64,000 nt of DNA from contig NZ_PDHM01000019.1 of NCBI RefSeq assembly GCF_002573715.1, forward strand, positions 113,572-177,571. The letters are read 5' to 3'. Source of the DNA: Paenibacillus sp. EZ-K15 (lineage in GTDB: Bacteria; Bacillota; Bacilli; Paenibacillales; Paenibacillaceae). Both the position numbers and the translations under genes were made by a program. Below, one piece after another: positions 51,788 through 61,210 of the stretch. How positions within the stretch are numbered: position 1 is the first letter of the stretch; each line of letters begins with the position of its first letter. Below the pieces are notes generated by a model that made no database searches, was not told the origin of the DNA, and saw nothing but the letters and a program-made list of their open reading frames with translations.

Positions 51788-52279
51788 TTACTTCTTTGTA
51801 CTGAATTCTTGAATGTATTTCTTTGAATCTTCCCTGTATCTCTCCGTGTAATTATTCTTGGAATATTCACTGATTACGTTTCTCCAAAAAGATATGGCAG
51901 ATATATTACTCTCCATCTGAGCTACTTTCCAATTTGCTTTGAATAACCCAAATGCCTGTTTAGCTGCGGTGCGACCGATCCCGTTTCTTCTATATTTCTT
52001 CAAAATCATAAAATCATAAATTACATGCGTTGGGTCTGGATCCGTGTCTAAGTTTTCAAAAAGCACAACCAAGAATCCTACAATTGCTCCTGACGATACT
52101 ATGAAATACGGGTTCCATCTAGGGTCACCTTCCCAATAGAAATCAAGGTTCACCCCGTATGTTCCATCATCATTTAAATCCTCATTAGTATATTGACTAA
52201 AATCATAATGATAAAATTGATACATGTTCGATAATGTTTCTTTCTCTTGAACTGTGACAGGAATAAGTTCGATTTCCAT
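51788..52279 (-). CDS. GNAT family N-acetyltransferase
   Basis: A 163-residue acetyltransferase. The N terminus IELIPVTVQEKETLSNMYQF and YHYDFSQYTNEDLNDDGTYG place it with a common Bacillota subgroup. Motif A is IYDFMILKKYRRNGIGRTAA (about 106-125). It is monocistronic; the substrate is unknown. Confidence 0.9.
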   Translation of the reverse strand: MEIELIPVTVQEKETLSNMYQFYHYDFSQYTNEDLNDDGTYGVNLDFYWEGDPRWNPYFIVSSGAIVGFLVVLFENLDTDPDPTHVIYDFMILKKYRRNGIGRTAAKQAFGLFKANWKVAQMESNISAISFWRNVISEYSKNNYTERYREDSKKYIQEFSTKK

Positions 52280-52355
52280 AACGTCTCCTTTTTTATCATC
52301 CTACTATCTCTGGAAGTTTCATAGATTCGTGCCTACAGATCCGGTTTACCTGGTT

Positions 52356-53066
52356 TTATTCTACAAATTCTTTTATGATTTTATATAGCTTTGATTTTTC
52401 CGTGCTTCGAACGTCATGTCCGCTATTCTTTAGTTCAGTTATATGCAGATTAGAAAATTGTTCTTTATATTCTTCCAATTCCTCATTAGATATTAAAGAG
52501 CCTTCCAATAACCCTCTCATAACAAGTACGGGCTTTTCAAAACTAAACTTTATGGATTTTTGTATCGATTCTCGTTGAATTCCCATAACCGCTTCCAGGC
52601 GGATATGAGACAAACGGTTGAAGGTTACTAAATAATTTTCAATATAGTCTATAGACCAATCCATGTGCATCGCTTTGTGTAGAGAGGGATAGTCCAAGAT
52701 TATCAATTTGCCAATTTGCTCAGGATGTAATCTGGTATATTCCAAAGCGTAAGACACACCTCTTGAAAAGGCGTATAAATGAAAGTGCTTTATCCCCGTG
52801 CTTTTCACTACAGATTCGATATCAGTAACATGGTCTTTCAAATCAAAACCATTCGGCGGGGTGTCACTTTGGCCTCTTCCTCGAAAAGATAATACGATAC
52901 ATCTTCTCGGCATTAGGTATTCAAGTAAATCTTGATACTCTTCTGCTGTTTCGGAGAGACCAGGACATATGAGAAGTGGAGTTAGGGAACAGTCTGAATC
53001 AGGATGAGAATCAAGGTAGTGAATGCTTACGCCATTATTTATTGAGGTTTGAGAAATGAGCTTCAT
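52356..53066 (-). CDS. Alpha/beta hydrolase
   Basis: A 236-residue hydrolase. PLLICPGLSETAEEY carries the oxyanion turn and SFRGRGQSDTPP the strand-4 loop. LYAFSRGVSYALEY holds the nucleophile Ser (about 100; AFSRG where GxSxG is usual), and NSGHDVRS the catalytic His near the C terminus. The substrate cannot be told; it could be a lactonase, esterase or epoxide-type hydrolase. It stands alone on the minus strand among acetyltransferases. Confidence 0.85.
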   Translation of the reverse strand: MKLISQTSINNGVSIHYLDSHPDSDCSLTPLLICPGLSETAEEYQDLLEYLMPRRCIVLSFRGRGQSDTPPNGFDLKDHVTDIESVVKSTGIKHFHLYAFSRGVSYALEYTRLHPEQIGKLIILDYPSLHKAMHMDWSIDYIENYLVTFNRLSHIRLEAVMGIQRESIQKSIKFSFEKPVLVMRGLLEGSLISNEELEEYKEQFSNLHITELKNSGHDVRSTEKSKLYKIIKEFVE

Positions 53067-53231
53067 TCAATGACTCCTTCATTTCGATTTAGAATATTTC
53101 GTATAATTTCCTCTCAATCACGAAAGTCCCTCTCCCTTAGATGCTCCCATCTTAGAGTGATGAATGTGTCCCAACTGGCTTTCTTCCCCTTAACCGATCC
53201 CTCATCTTCGTACAGGTTTATAACAGTGCTA

Positions 53232-54047
53232 TTAGGATAAACCATAGTAGGATATTTGATAGTCAAAATCAGGGGACATTCCAACTTTCTCTGCAAGTCG
53301 AATAGACCCTGCATTTTCCGGAGTACAGTCCCAGTATGGATGAATTCCTTTTTGTAGACATTCCTGAACAAATGCCCGAGCTACTGCAGCACCATAATTT
53401 CTTCTTTTATGGTCTTCAAGAGTTTCGATATCAATTGCATGCGTTTTATCCACAACAAATGCTGAAAAACATAAACTCACCACATTGTTATTATCCTCAA
53501 CAAAGTATCCGAAGCCTTGCTCTAAGAAAGAGTCTGTAGAATCCCAAAACCGTAATATTTTGCTTTCTAAAAACGAATGGTTTTCCAATCGTCTTGACTT
53601 CAATAACTCACAACTTATCCGTTGAATATTCACTTCTTGATCTTGAAATTCAATAGATTGAGGATTCCCTTTTAATCTGAACACATGTTGAGTATCACTC
53701 GAAATGTCGCGCTTTTTAAAAATCTTTTGTATCGTTTTATCCCAAGGATCAGGATCAAGGCCAATCTCGACCCAATTAATATTTTGCTTCTGTAGTTGGG
53801 GTTCTACATGACTTCTCATGTATTCTTCTAATCCTGTTAAAAATGTTTTACTCTGAGCATCTCCAACAATTTGAAAACCTTTTTGTCCTTCAATCCAAAT
53901 TAATGCTGCTGTGGGTTCTGTTGGATGATCTGCATAGACCCCACCCGGGTTATTCCCGCTAACTACAGCCCTAACCTCGATATTTTTACACTTATTCGTA
54001 ATATGTCTTATCTTATAAAATTCTGATTTATTCAGTTCTGTTATCAT
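53232..54047 (-). CDS. GNAT acetyltransferase (long, PF12746-like)
   Basis: A 271-residue protein with an N-terminal domain (about 1-110; GGVYADHPTEPTAALIWIEG) and a C-terminal GNAT domain with THAIDIETLEDHKRRNYGAA, ARAFVQECLQKGIHPYWDCT and ENAGSIRLAEKVGMSPDFDY. The arrangement fits the long GNAT_acetyltran family common in Bacillota. It is monocistronic; the acceptor is unknown. Confidence 0.87.
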   Translation of the reverse strand: MITELNKSEFYKIRHITNKCKNIEVRAVVSGNNPGGVYADHPTEPTAALIWIEGQKGFQIVGDAQSKTFLTGLEEYMRSHVEPQLQKQNINWVEIGLDPDPWDKTIQKIFKKRDISSDTQHVFRLKGNPQSIEFQDQEVNIQRISCELLKSRRLENHSFLESKILRFWDSTDSFLEQGFGYFVEDNNNVVSLCFSAFVVDKTHAIDIETLEDHKRRNYGAAVARAFVQECLQKGIHPYWDCTPENAGSIRLAEKVGMSPDFDYQISYYGLS

Positions 54048-54147
54048 TTTTATATCACCGTTTCTATTGATTATTGATTTTCATTACGCTAAGTAGCGTG
54101 TAAGTTTCTTGTATTAACGAACCAGAGAGGATTTTTGATCTATATCG

Positions 54148-54582
54148 TCAATTCCTTTTTCTTTTTATTACAAATGCTTTATCTGCCCGTTCAAATCCGA
54201 TCCTCTCATAGAATCCTACGGCTTTCGGTGCTGAAGTGAGCACATATTGAATTTCGTCTTCTCCTAATTTGTCCTTCAATATTCTTATTAGTTCTTTGCC
54301 AATCCCTAATCCTTGATAGTCCGTATCCACTGCAATATCTGAAATATAGCAGCAATATGAATAATCTGTAATTGCCCTTAAAAATCCAACCAGTTTACTT
54401 CCTTCTCTTACCGTTATAATCTCATCTGCATTATCTATCATCCTCTGAATTCGATCTGAATCGCCTACCGGTCTCCTGATACCTGATCGAATAAACACTT
54501 CTTCAACCTCGCTGACAATACAGTTATCATTGATTTTATATTCCAGATTCACAGTCAGACCCTCATTTATTTTATTTTTCAC
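54148..54582 (-). CDS. GNAT family N-acetyltransferase
   Basis: A 144-residue acetyltransferase. ISDIAVDTDYQGLGIGKELI is motif A, and LTSAPKAVGFYERIGFERAD is motif B with the usual FYERIGF. The N-terminal part includes VFIRSGIRRPVGDSDRI. Its start overlaps the end of the next gene upstream (54572-54955) by about 11 bp, so the two are likely co-transcribed. Confidence 0.9.
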   Translation of the reverse strand: MKNKINEGLTVNLEYKINDNCIVSEVEEVFIRSGIRRPVGDSDRIQRMIDNADEIITVREGSKLVGFLRAITDYSYCCYISDIAVDTDYQGLGIGKELIRILKDKLGEDEIQYVLTSAPKAVGFYERIGFERADKAFVIKRKRN

Positions 54583-54955
54583 TTACTAACCATGTCTTGG
54601 CCTCTTCAGGGTCAGAATAATAAGATATTTTAAGGGTAAATCCTGCTTTTTTGATACTTCTTTTTAACCTCCATTCGTTTATTCCAGATAACCCGACAAA
54701 GGATAGTCTCTCAATATAGTTATCTAAATTCTTTAGATTATTTATTAATTCTTGAAGAACCTTACTTGTCACCGGTGTTGTGTACATATCCACCCATATT
54801 TTTAATTTCTTGTTTGTTTTGATTATGAAATCCTCTTCTTGTTTCATCAATTCAAAAAGCGTTTCTTCATCTTTATATTTGTTCCCATACTTTAGACAAT
54901 GAATTTCACCGCCCTTATAATAATAAGGAAATATCGAACCACCAGGAGATTTCAC
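54572..54955 (-). CDS. Small STAS/SpoIIAA-like protein, unknown function
   Basis: A 127-residue soluble protein with alternating strands and helices: LKIWVDMYTTPVTSKVLQEL, IERLSFVGLSGINEWRLKRS and a C-terminal KISYYSDPEEAKTWL. The last segment resembles the end of SpoIIAA-like/STAS folds, but the match is by eye only. It is upstream of and overlapping an acetyltransferase gene. The function is unknown. Confidence 0.6.
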   Translation of the reverse strand: MKSPGGSIFPYYYKGGEIHCLKYGNKYKDEETLFELMKQEEDFIIKTNKKLKIWVDMYTTPVTSKVLQELINNLKNLDNYIERLSFVGLSGINEWRLKRSIKKAGFTLKISYYSDPEEAKTWLVSEK

Positions 54956-55511
54956 TTCATCTCACTTCCTTCTTTCTAAAATGTGTGTTTACAATGATTT
55001 CTGATAACATTACGGCATTCATAAGTTTCTCGTGTGTTACTCTGACGTTCTTACATTCATGACATCTCACCGACTTAAGTGTGAACTTTTTCTGTATTCG
55101 CTCCATTCTCCCCCATTAACCGTTCCATCAATAATGGATTCACGGTTTAGGACAAAATGCTTTAGTTTTAATATCGACCAATTGAAAAATTCGCTTTTTT
55201 AAACTTTTAGAGCCTCCCCGGACCGAGGCGATGCTTGATGGGATCCTTTATAAGAGTTGCTTTGATAAACTGTATGCATCCTTGAACTTCCCTTCAGTAA
55301 GAATTTCCGGATATTTCTTATTTTGTTTCTGCATTCACGAACCCTCACCAGTATAGATAGTACTTATCTTAGCCAGTCAGGGTTGCCCGCTGACATCACC
55401 TCTCTGATGGTGCTTCTCGCGGACCGATGGACCTAAGACTGGATGCGTGAATGCTTTGTTAAATGATGTTTTTTTCTCCTTCGAATACTCCAGATCCATT
55501 AGTTCAAGCAT
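54956..55511. other. Long intergenic region with palindromic element B
   Basis: About 555 bp without a convincing gene. It contains the palindromic element at 55331-55465 and, near 54975-55010, a stretch (GAGAAACTTATGAATGCC on the minus strand) partly shared with the gap at 54090-54125. A 28-codon frame at 55247-55334 starts inside the palindrome and is not supported. Otherwise nothing is recognised. Confidence 0.5.
55331..55465. repeat. Palindromic junction element B
   Basis: GCATTCACG (55331-55339) pairs with CGTGAATGC (55446-55454), and inside it CCAGTC pairs with GACTGG, giving a roughly 125 bp cruciform. The right end ATGCGTGAATGCTTTGTTAA closely repeats element A at 51170-51190. The reverse strand reads TTTAACAAAGC, which recalls integron attC ends. 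Confidence 0.5.
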
Positions 55512-55925
55512 CTACTGTTTTGGTTTGCCCCCACCAAACACAATTACATATCCATCTAAATCTCTTACACCAAATTCTAACCATTCCTGATTTCCCATAT
55601 CTTCTGGAACGGGAGCATATGCTATAACTGCCCCTTTTGATTTGTATTCTTCGTATATTGAAACCACTCCGTCGTAATCACTATAGCAATATGTATCCCA
55701 TCCAGTAGGCGGACCTGCCCAATTCTGACTACTGTAAATTGACCTTTCATTAGGTTTCACATCTTCTAGCTTAGCAGCTTGTTGTAATAAGAATCCCACG
55801 GTATCTCTTACTGCGTGTCCCCAACTATCTACAGTAAATCCTAAAACATTCGAATAGTACTCGCTAGCTTTCTGTAAATCTGACACGAGTCTAACTTGGT
55901 TTGTACTTTTTATTTGTACACTCAT
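55512..55925 (-). CDS. VOC/glyoxalase-bleomycin resistance family protein
   Basis: A 137-residue protein with two beta-alpha-beta-beta-beta units: VRLVSDLQKASEYYSNVLGF at the start and IYEEYKSKGAVIAYAPVPED, WLEFGVRDLDGYVIVFGGGK at the end. This is typical of the vicinal-oxygen-chelate superfamily, which includes glyoxalases, dioxygenases and antibiotic-binding proteins. Specific function is not evident. It is monocistronic. Confidence 0.87.
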   Translation of the reverse strand: MSVQIKSTNQVRLVSDLQKASEYYSNVLGFTVDSWGHAVRDTVGFLLQQAAKLEDVKPNERSIYSSQNWAGPPTGWDTYCYSDYDGVVSIYEEYKSKGAVIAYAPVPEDMGNQEWLEFGVRDLDGYVIVFGGGKPKQ

Positions 55926-55996
55926 TTAGTATCAGCTCCTTAAATAGAATCGTTAATGGTCTGCGAACCTGTCATCTAACCTTTCTGGTATTCACG

Positions 55997-56040
55997 AAAC
56001 GCCCCAGCCTTAGATAGCTTTATCTTAGGCTGGGGCGTTT
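55997..56040. terminator. Strong hairpin, likely terminator
   Basis: AAACGCCCCAGCC and GGCTGGGGCGTTT form a 13 bp perfect stem around an 18-base loop. It lies between the alaX-like gene end (56182) and the VOC gene start. On the minus strand it follows alaX, though the T tract is short. Confidence 0.6.
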
Positions 56041-56181
56041 GTTGTCTGAGCTTCTTCCATGATTATACATCTGACGACTAAGTGGCGTAAGTCCCACTAT
56101 ATGAAATCCACGCCCATGCTCGACATCATTATAAAAAAGCGTGCTCCATAAGCAGCTTGGATGCTTCTGCTTATGGATCAC

Positions 56182-57366
56182 TTATTCTTCATCAAATGAC
56201 GTTAATGACTGCCCAGCAAAATGGTAAAACGCCATGGCATCCTCCCCGGTTGCAAAACCAGCCTGTGCCATCTTTTCGCTGCCTCCGCCTTTACCGCGAT
56301 AATCGGCCAGGTGCTGCTTGAAGAACGCACCGCAGGCAAGTCCGCTCTTTCCTCCTTGAGCGAGGACTACCTTATTGTCCGCGTTGGACACGAAGAGCAC
56401 GATATCGTCAGTTTCTTCGGTGAGCTTTGCCGCCAGGTTCTGCATATCCTTCAACGGCTTGTCCGCAAAAACGTGTTTGATCAGGCTGCCTTGACGTTCT
56501 GCCAATAGCTTTCCTGCCAGGTAAGCATCATTCTCGGCCTTCACGGCGTTCAAATCAGCCTGGAGCTGCTTCTGTTCTTGATCCCATTTTGCAATCCGGT
56601 CTAAAATCTCTTCCTTTCCGGTATTAAACCTAGCCGATAGGCTGCCTAGAATCTCCATTCCGGCATTAAATTCATTCAACGCTCGATATCCGCATTTAAA
56701 ATAGATGCGCATATGCCCCTTCTGCTTCTCGGCTCTCAGTAGTTTGATCATTCCGATCTCACCTGTTGCGGAGACATGTGTACCTCCACAAGCGTTATAT
56801 TCGATACCTTCGATTTCAACGATCCGGATATCGTCGGTTACCTTAGGCTGCTTCACCAGCGGCAGGGCAGCAGCCTGCTCCCGGCTCACAAAATAATTCG
56901 TTACTTTTCGATTAAGGTAAATCTGATCGTTAATTTCCAATTCCAGCATCATCAGTTGGGCCTGAGACAGGTCAGATCGGGCGATATCAATCGTAGCGTA
57001 ATCTTGACCCAGGTGGAAACTGAGTGTTTCCGCCTGGCATACTTCCAGACAGATGGCAGACAGAAGATGTTGGCCGCTATGATGCTGCATATGGTCGAAT
57101 CTTCTATCCCAATCCAAACGGCAGCTAACCTCTTCCTTCTCAGCCAAACGCTCGACTCTATGTAGAATTTCTCCTTCTTCCTGAACAACATCAAGAACGG
57201 GAATGTTATCGATCCACCCCAGGTCACAGGGCTGCCCTCCACCGTGTGGATAAAAGGCCGTTTCCTCCATTACCAGATAAGTTCCGTCCTCCCGCTCCAG
57301 TTTGCGAGTTATTCGTGTCTCCCACTCCCGAATATAAGCGGATTCGTAATACAGCTTTTTCGTCAT
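56182..57366 (-). CDS. Alanyl-tRNA editing protein (AlaX-L type with DHHA1 domain)
   Basis: About 394 residues. The editing domain carries HHSGQHLLSAICLE (HxxxH zinc motif, about 96-100) and ACGGTHVSATGEIG (CxxxH, about 191-195). A coiled linker (about 255-285) leads to a C-terminal DHHA1 domain with GKGGGSEKMAQAGF. It hydrolyses Ser- or Gly-mischarged tRNA-Ala in trans. ATG at 57366 is favoured, as GAGGA lies 7 bp upstream. A palindrome at 57414-57429 lies in the promoter region. Confidence 0.92.
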   Translation of the reverse strand: MTKKLYYESAYIREWETRITRKLEREDGTYLVMEETAFYPHGGGQPCDLGWIDNIPVLDVVQEEGEILHRVERLAEKEEVSCRLDWDRRFDHMQHHSGQHLLSAICLEVCQAETLSFHLGQDYATIDIARSDLSQAQLMMLELEINDQIYLNRKVTNYFVSREQAAALPLVKQPKVTDDIRIVEIEGIEYNACGGTHVSATGEIGMIKLLRAEKQKGHMRIYFKCGYRALNEFNAGMEILGSLSARFNTGKEEILDRIAKWDQEQKQLQADLNAVKAENDAYLAGKLLAERQGSLIKHVFADKPLKDMQNLAAKLTEETDDIVLFVSNADNKVVLAQGGKSGLACGAFFKQHLADYRGKGGGSEKMAQAGFATGEDAMAFYHFAGQSLTSFDEE

Positions 57367-57413
57367 CTTCATTTCCTCACAGTTCTCAGGTTAATTTATT
57401 TCAGTATCAGCTT

Positions 57414-57429
57414 ACTAACACTCGTTAGT
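57414..57429. promoter_or_regulatory. Palindrome upstream of the alaX-like gene
   Basis: ACTAAC-ACTC-GTTAGT, a perfect 6 bp inverted repeat like TetR-family operators, 48 bp before the start. No cognate regulator is encoded nearby. Confidence 0.4.
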
Positions 57430-57575
57430 TTAAGTACATTCTACTTCTTCTTCCCTTTTTTTTGAAACTAAAATCATGCTTATAAAAAAACACATGCAAG
57501 GTAATTAAGTCTCCACCAGATGGAACTTCATCTGCTATTTATCCTGAGATTGTCATTTTCACTCCTGATGTGGAA

Positions 57576-57926
57576 CTAAAAAGTCTTCTCGAAAATATAT
57601 AGATCCTCTTCTTCTCTGACTTTGGTGAATCCGCACTTTGTATAGAAGTGATGATTCTTGACACTCCACCTAGGAGTATCAAGCCACCATTTTGTACTAT
57701 CCGGAAAACTTCCTTCAATTTTCTTCATTACTTTCTTACCGAGTCCTTGATTCTGATAGTTTGGATCAATAAAAATCCGTCCTAGATTATGTACTTGATT
57801 GCTTTCTATAAATATCATAGCGCCCCCAATGATTTCTCCATTATAGAGCTCCAGTAGTGCGAATTTCTTGTTATCTGATGTTAATCCTTCCTCTAATCCA
57901 CTACCACTCCTCACTAGTTCAATCAT
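57576..57926 (-). CDS. Short GNAT acetyltransferase
   Basis: A 116-residue protein with motif A in LGRIFIDPNYQNQGLGKKVM and motif B in NHHFYTKCGFTKVREEEDLY. It lacks the usual first strand and helix (about 30-40 residues) of GNAT proteins. Either the gene is N-terminally truncated or the family is a short form. No longer frame with a good ribosome binding site is visible upstream. Confidence 0.7.
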   Translation of the reverse strand: MIELVRSGSGLEEGLTSDNKKFALLELYNGEIIGGAMIFIESNQVHNLGRIFIDPNYQNQGLGKKVMKKIEGSFPDSTKWWLDTPRWSVKNHHFYTKCGFTKVREEEDLYIFEKTF

Positions 57927-58045
57927 TTATCTATTGACTTATCGCCTGCCATGTAGCACATCTAAGCTTCCGAATATCTCTGCAATAGCTTCCTGGCTGT
58001 GCTCTTGATCTTGTCGGCCCCGTGTTTCTTCCCAATACACACTCA

Positions 58046-59251
58046 TTATTCAGATCTACATTGACTTTTAAATTCAAAAATCTCATCAACAGCTTGATGA
58101 TACCCACCTGATTGTCGAAAGGATCCCCTAATATTGGCAGCAGCTTTCTTGAAAGATGAGAGGCTTAACACATGATCTGCGGCTTCACGTAGTTGATTTG
58201 CAGTCAAGCTTTGCATTTGTAGTGTAATGCCTGCTCCGATATGGGCAACTTGCCCCGCTATGATTGGCTGATCTGCGCTTTGTGGGATTACAATGAGCGG
58301 AACCCCATAATAAAGACCTTCATGGGCACTATTCATTCCACCATGTGTAATAAATAGTTTAGCGTACTGCAGTACATCGGTTTGTGGAACGTAATTTTTC
58401 ACGATAAAGTTTGTAGGAATTTCCCCTAAATCAGAAATTTGGACTTTACTCCCAATCGACATGACAATGGTATGATCCGTGTTCCCAAATGCCTCAAAAC
58501 AAAGCTTATAAAAATCCGTTGCATGATTAAACACTGTACCCAGTGATATGTAAATGGGGTTTTCCCCCTCGATTGCAGTAAAGTCAAAGTTTTCTTGCTT
58601 TAATCGTGAAGAGATGGATGGACCTACAAATTTATACGTTTGGTCGAATGCTCCTTCATCAGGTTGAAACTCTCTTGTTGTATAAACGATCGTAAGCGGC
58701 GCAGGATTGCAAAGCACTTCGTAAGACGAATCGATCTTCACATCATATTTTTCCTGCACCATTGCCGTCAGGCTTTTGAATTTATCGTGTATAGGTTTAA
58801 CGATGTCTGCAGAGACATTTATAAAAAATGGTTCCAGCACCTTATCGAATGATTCTTTTGTCTGCGCAAAAGTAGTACAAGAGTTGATTGCAGGAAGCTT
58901 AAGAATTTGAGCAAGTAAACGACCGCAACCAAACATGGAATCATGAATGATATAATCAAAATGCTCTCCATTGATCTGTTCAAGAACGCTTGGTATGACG
59001 ATATTTGCCGTAAGTAAAAGACCGTTGACTCTTTCGAGCAAATAATCTCTCCCACCTGAGATAAAGGCTTTAATAAATTTTTGATCATCAAATGTTCGAA
59101 CGGTTGCCCCCGTCTTCTCGATACGCTCCCGAAAAGCTTCTATACAAAAATACACGACCTCTTCTCCACGCGAAATAAGCTCTTGCACAACGCCAATCGT
59201 TGGATTGATATGTCCCTCAGATCCACCATTAATAAATAACACACGCGCCAT
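58046..59251 (-). CDS. Macrolide-type UDP-glycosyltransferase (GT1 family)
   Basis: About 401 residues, GT-B fold. MARVLFINGGSEGHINPTIG at the start and the nucleotide-sugar-binding signature FITHGGMNSAHEGLYYGVPL with PQSADQPIIAGQVAHIG near 290-335 match the MGT/YjiC group that glucosylates macrolides and other small hydrophobic compounds. The ATG at 59251 has AAGGAG 8 bp upstream. It is monocistronic with a promoter at 59312-59339. A role in detoxification is likely, but the acceptor is unknown. Confidence 0.9.
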   Translation of the reverse strand: MARVLFINGGSEGHINPTIGVVQELISRGEEVVYFCIEAFRERIEKTGATVRTFDDQKFIKAFISGGRDYLLERVNGLLLTANIVIPSVLEQINGEHFDYIIHDSMFGCGRLLAQILKLPAINSCTTFAQTKESFDKVLEPFFINVSADIVKPIHDKFKSLTAMVQEKYDVKIDSSYEVLCNPAPLTIVYTTREFQPDEGAFDQTYKFVGPSISSRLKQENFDFTAIEGENPIYISLGTVFNHATDFYKLCFEAFGNTDHTIVMSIGSKVQISDLGEIPTNFIVKNYVPQTDVLQYAKLFITHGGMNSAHEGLYYGVPLIVIPQSADQPIIAGQVAHIGAGITLQMQSLTANQLREAADHVLSLSSFKKAAANIRGSFRQSGGYHQAVDEIFEFKSQCRSE

Positions 59252-59311
59252 ATCTACCACTCCTTAAAGGGGACTTCCCATACCATCGTTCGAATCAATG
59301 GAATCAAGTTT

Positions 59312-59339
59312 ATCATAGTACAATACTCGAAAATCTCAA
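59312..59339 (-). promoter_or_regulatory. Candidate promoter of the glycosyltransferase gene
   Basis: TTGAGA (59339-59334) and TATGAT (59317-59312) on the minus strand with a 16 bp spacer, about 60 bp before the start codon. Confidence 0.5.
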
Positions 59340-60045
59340 AACTTGGATCGCCCATACTTTCCGGTTGAGCAATGTCGTTACAGAGCGGGTCTGCTTCATG
59401 GACAGTTCTGGACCCGAAGTACTAAAAATTCATAATCGTTCTGTATACATGTTTCAAACTAATGCTAACTGGGTAATAGTATTAAACATATTAATGCATA
59501 AGGCAGTTATACGGTCCTACTCGATAGGGACTCGTTGCCTGCTTACACATTTTGCATATATCCATTTGGGCCGAGGGAAGCAGTGGTACCATGACATAGC
59601 TGCTTGATTCTCGCAGGTATAACAGGGATTCATGTATGAGAACGCATATTTTCCCGAATACGAACAGGGGCATACAGGCTTGGAATACTTCTTCGGATGG
59701 ATGTAACAAGGGATTGCACAGTTTGGAAAGCTACAATGCATATAAAGGTGGAATTTTGGGTATGTAAGTCAATACCATAACGATGATTTTTAACTTAAAT
59801 TGTTAGTACCCTCAGGGCTTCCTCTTAGATCTTTCTCCACCCCTTAATCATGCGCTTAATCCTATTCCATTTTGATTTCTTTTAAAGCTAACTTGCTTAG
59901 CTTCATTTTCCATTTCTACATAACAAGGCTGACGCCTTCCCTTATCTCTGGCACCACACTTTTCCTTCAACAATTTTTGGGTCTCGATGGATGATATGCC
60001 AAATGCTCCGCATAATATGGATACTGCTTGCAAAGGGGCGATTGA
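59340..60045. other. Intergenic region before the opuC operon
   Basis: About 700 bp with only short frames on both strands that lack ribosome binding sites or recognisable domains. No convincing repeat, RNA gene or terminator is seen. It may hold the osmoregulated opuC promoter, but I cannot point to it. Confidence 0.4.
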
Positions 60046-61209
60046 ATGATAGTACTGGAGCATGTGAACAAGGTTTATGATAATGGCTTTCACGCGCTGA
60101 AAGACATTAATCTTGAATTCAAAAAAGGGGAAATTACCGTCCTCATCGGACCGAGCGGCTGTGGCAAATCGACTACCATGAAGCTGATCAACGCGCTCAA
60201 TACGCCATCATCGGGCAAAGTCCTGATTGACGGTAAGGATATCTCGAGATTGAATCCGGTTGAACTGCGGCGCAATATCGGCTATGTCATTCAAAGCGTT
60301 GGTTTATTTCCACATATGAATATCTCCAAGAACGCGGGCGTGGTTCCACGTCTGAAGAAGTGGGACAAAGACAAAACAGATCAAAAAGTAAATGAATTGT
60401 TGGACATGGTTGGACTGGACCACACCATTTATGGTACGCGCTATCCATCCGAGCTTAGCGGCGGACAACAGCAGCGTGTAGGCGTAGTTCGAGCGCTGGC
60501 AGCTGAACCCGATATTATCCTGATGGACGAGCCATTCTCCGCACTGGATCCCATTAGCCGTGAGCAGCTTCAAGATGAGCTAATCCGGCTTCAGCAGGAG
60601 CTCAATAAAACCATTATTTTTGTGACGCATGATATGGATGAAGCTATTAAAATTGCGGATACCATCGTTCTGATGAAAGATGGTGAAGTGATTCAAACGG
60701 GTAGACCAGACACCATCTTACGGCATCCGGCAAACGAGTTTGTACGTGACTTTATCGGTTCGAAACGTCTGCAAAATGAAAATGAAAGCGCCTATGAAAT
60801 TCCGCTTGTAGATGAAGTGATGATTACGAATCCGGTCACGGCATTCCCGAGCAGGGGATTAGCTGAAGCCATCAAGATGATGGAAATGAAGCGGGTCGAT
60901 TCGCTGCTGATCGTGGACCGTAACCGTCAGCTTCAAGGAGCGGTTTCGATCTACCGAGTGCTCGACCAATACGGCGAGGAAGGCAAAACGGTGGCGGACG
61001 TTATGCACCCGGTCCGTTTTTCCGTGGCTTCGGGAAGCACGCTTCCTCAGGCCATCGAAATCATGGACAGCCATCAGCTCAGCAATCTCCCTGTCATAGA
61101 CAGTAATAACCGGTTCCTCGGATTGATCACAAGAGGCAGTGTGGTTAAACATTTGGCCGAAGTCTATCCAACGATGGTTCCTCCGGTGCTAATCGGAGAG
61201 GATGAGTAA
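60046..61209 (+). CDS. opuCA: Glycine betaine/carnitine/choline ABC transporter ATPase with CBS domains (OpuCA-like)
   Basis: 387 residues. Walker A GPSGCGKSTTMK, signature LSGGQQQRVGVVRAL and Walker B IILMDEPFSALDP lie in the first 240 residues. Two CBS domains follow (about 255-310 and 320-375; VMITNPVTAFPSRGLAEAIK and VMHPVRFSVASGS). CBS modules sense ionic strength or c-di-AMP in this family. AAAGGGG precedes the ATG. It heads a four-gene operon for compatible-solute uptake. Confidence 0.93.
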   Translation: MIVLEHVNKVYDNGFHALKDINLEFKKGEITVLIGPSGCGKSTTMKLINALNTPSSGKVLIDGKDISRLNPVELRRNIGYVIQSVGLFPHMNISKNAGVVPRLKKWDKDKTDQKVNELLDMVGLDHTIYGTRYPSELSGGQQQRVGVVRALAAEPDIILMDEPFSALDPISREQLQDELIRLQQELNKTIIFVTHDMDEAIKIADTIVLMKDGEVIQTGRPDTILRHPANEFVRDFIGSKRLQNENESAYEIPLVDEVMITNPVTAFPSRGLAEAIKMMEMKRVDSLLIVDRNRQLQGAVSIYRVLDQYGEEGKTVADVMHPVRFSVASGSTLPQAIEIMDSHQLSNLPVIDSNNRFLGLITRGSVVKHLAEVYPTMVPPVLIGEDE

Positions 61210-61210
61210 T

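Noticed and set aside
53114..53371. 85-residue minus-strand frame at the end of the long GNAT gene
   Set aside because: It overlaps the GNAT C terminus in another frame, and the GNAT protein ends with a normal family terminus; no motif supports the extra frame.
55247..55334. 28-codon minus-strand frame
   Set aside because: It begins within one arm of a palindrome, lacks a ribosome binding site and matches nothing known.
59848..60093. 81-residue minus-strand frame before opuCA
   Set aside because: It overlaps the opuCA start, has no clear ribosome binding site and shows no recognisable domain or sensible hydrophobic pattern.
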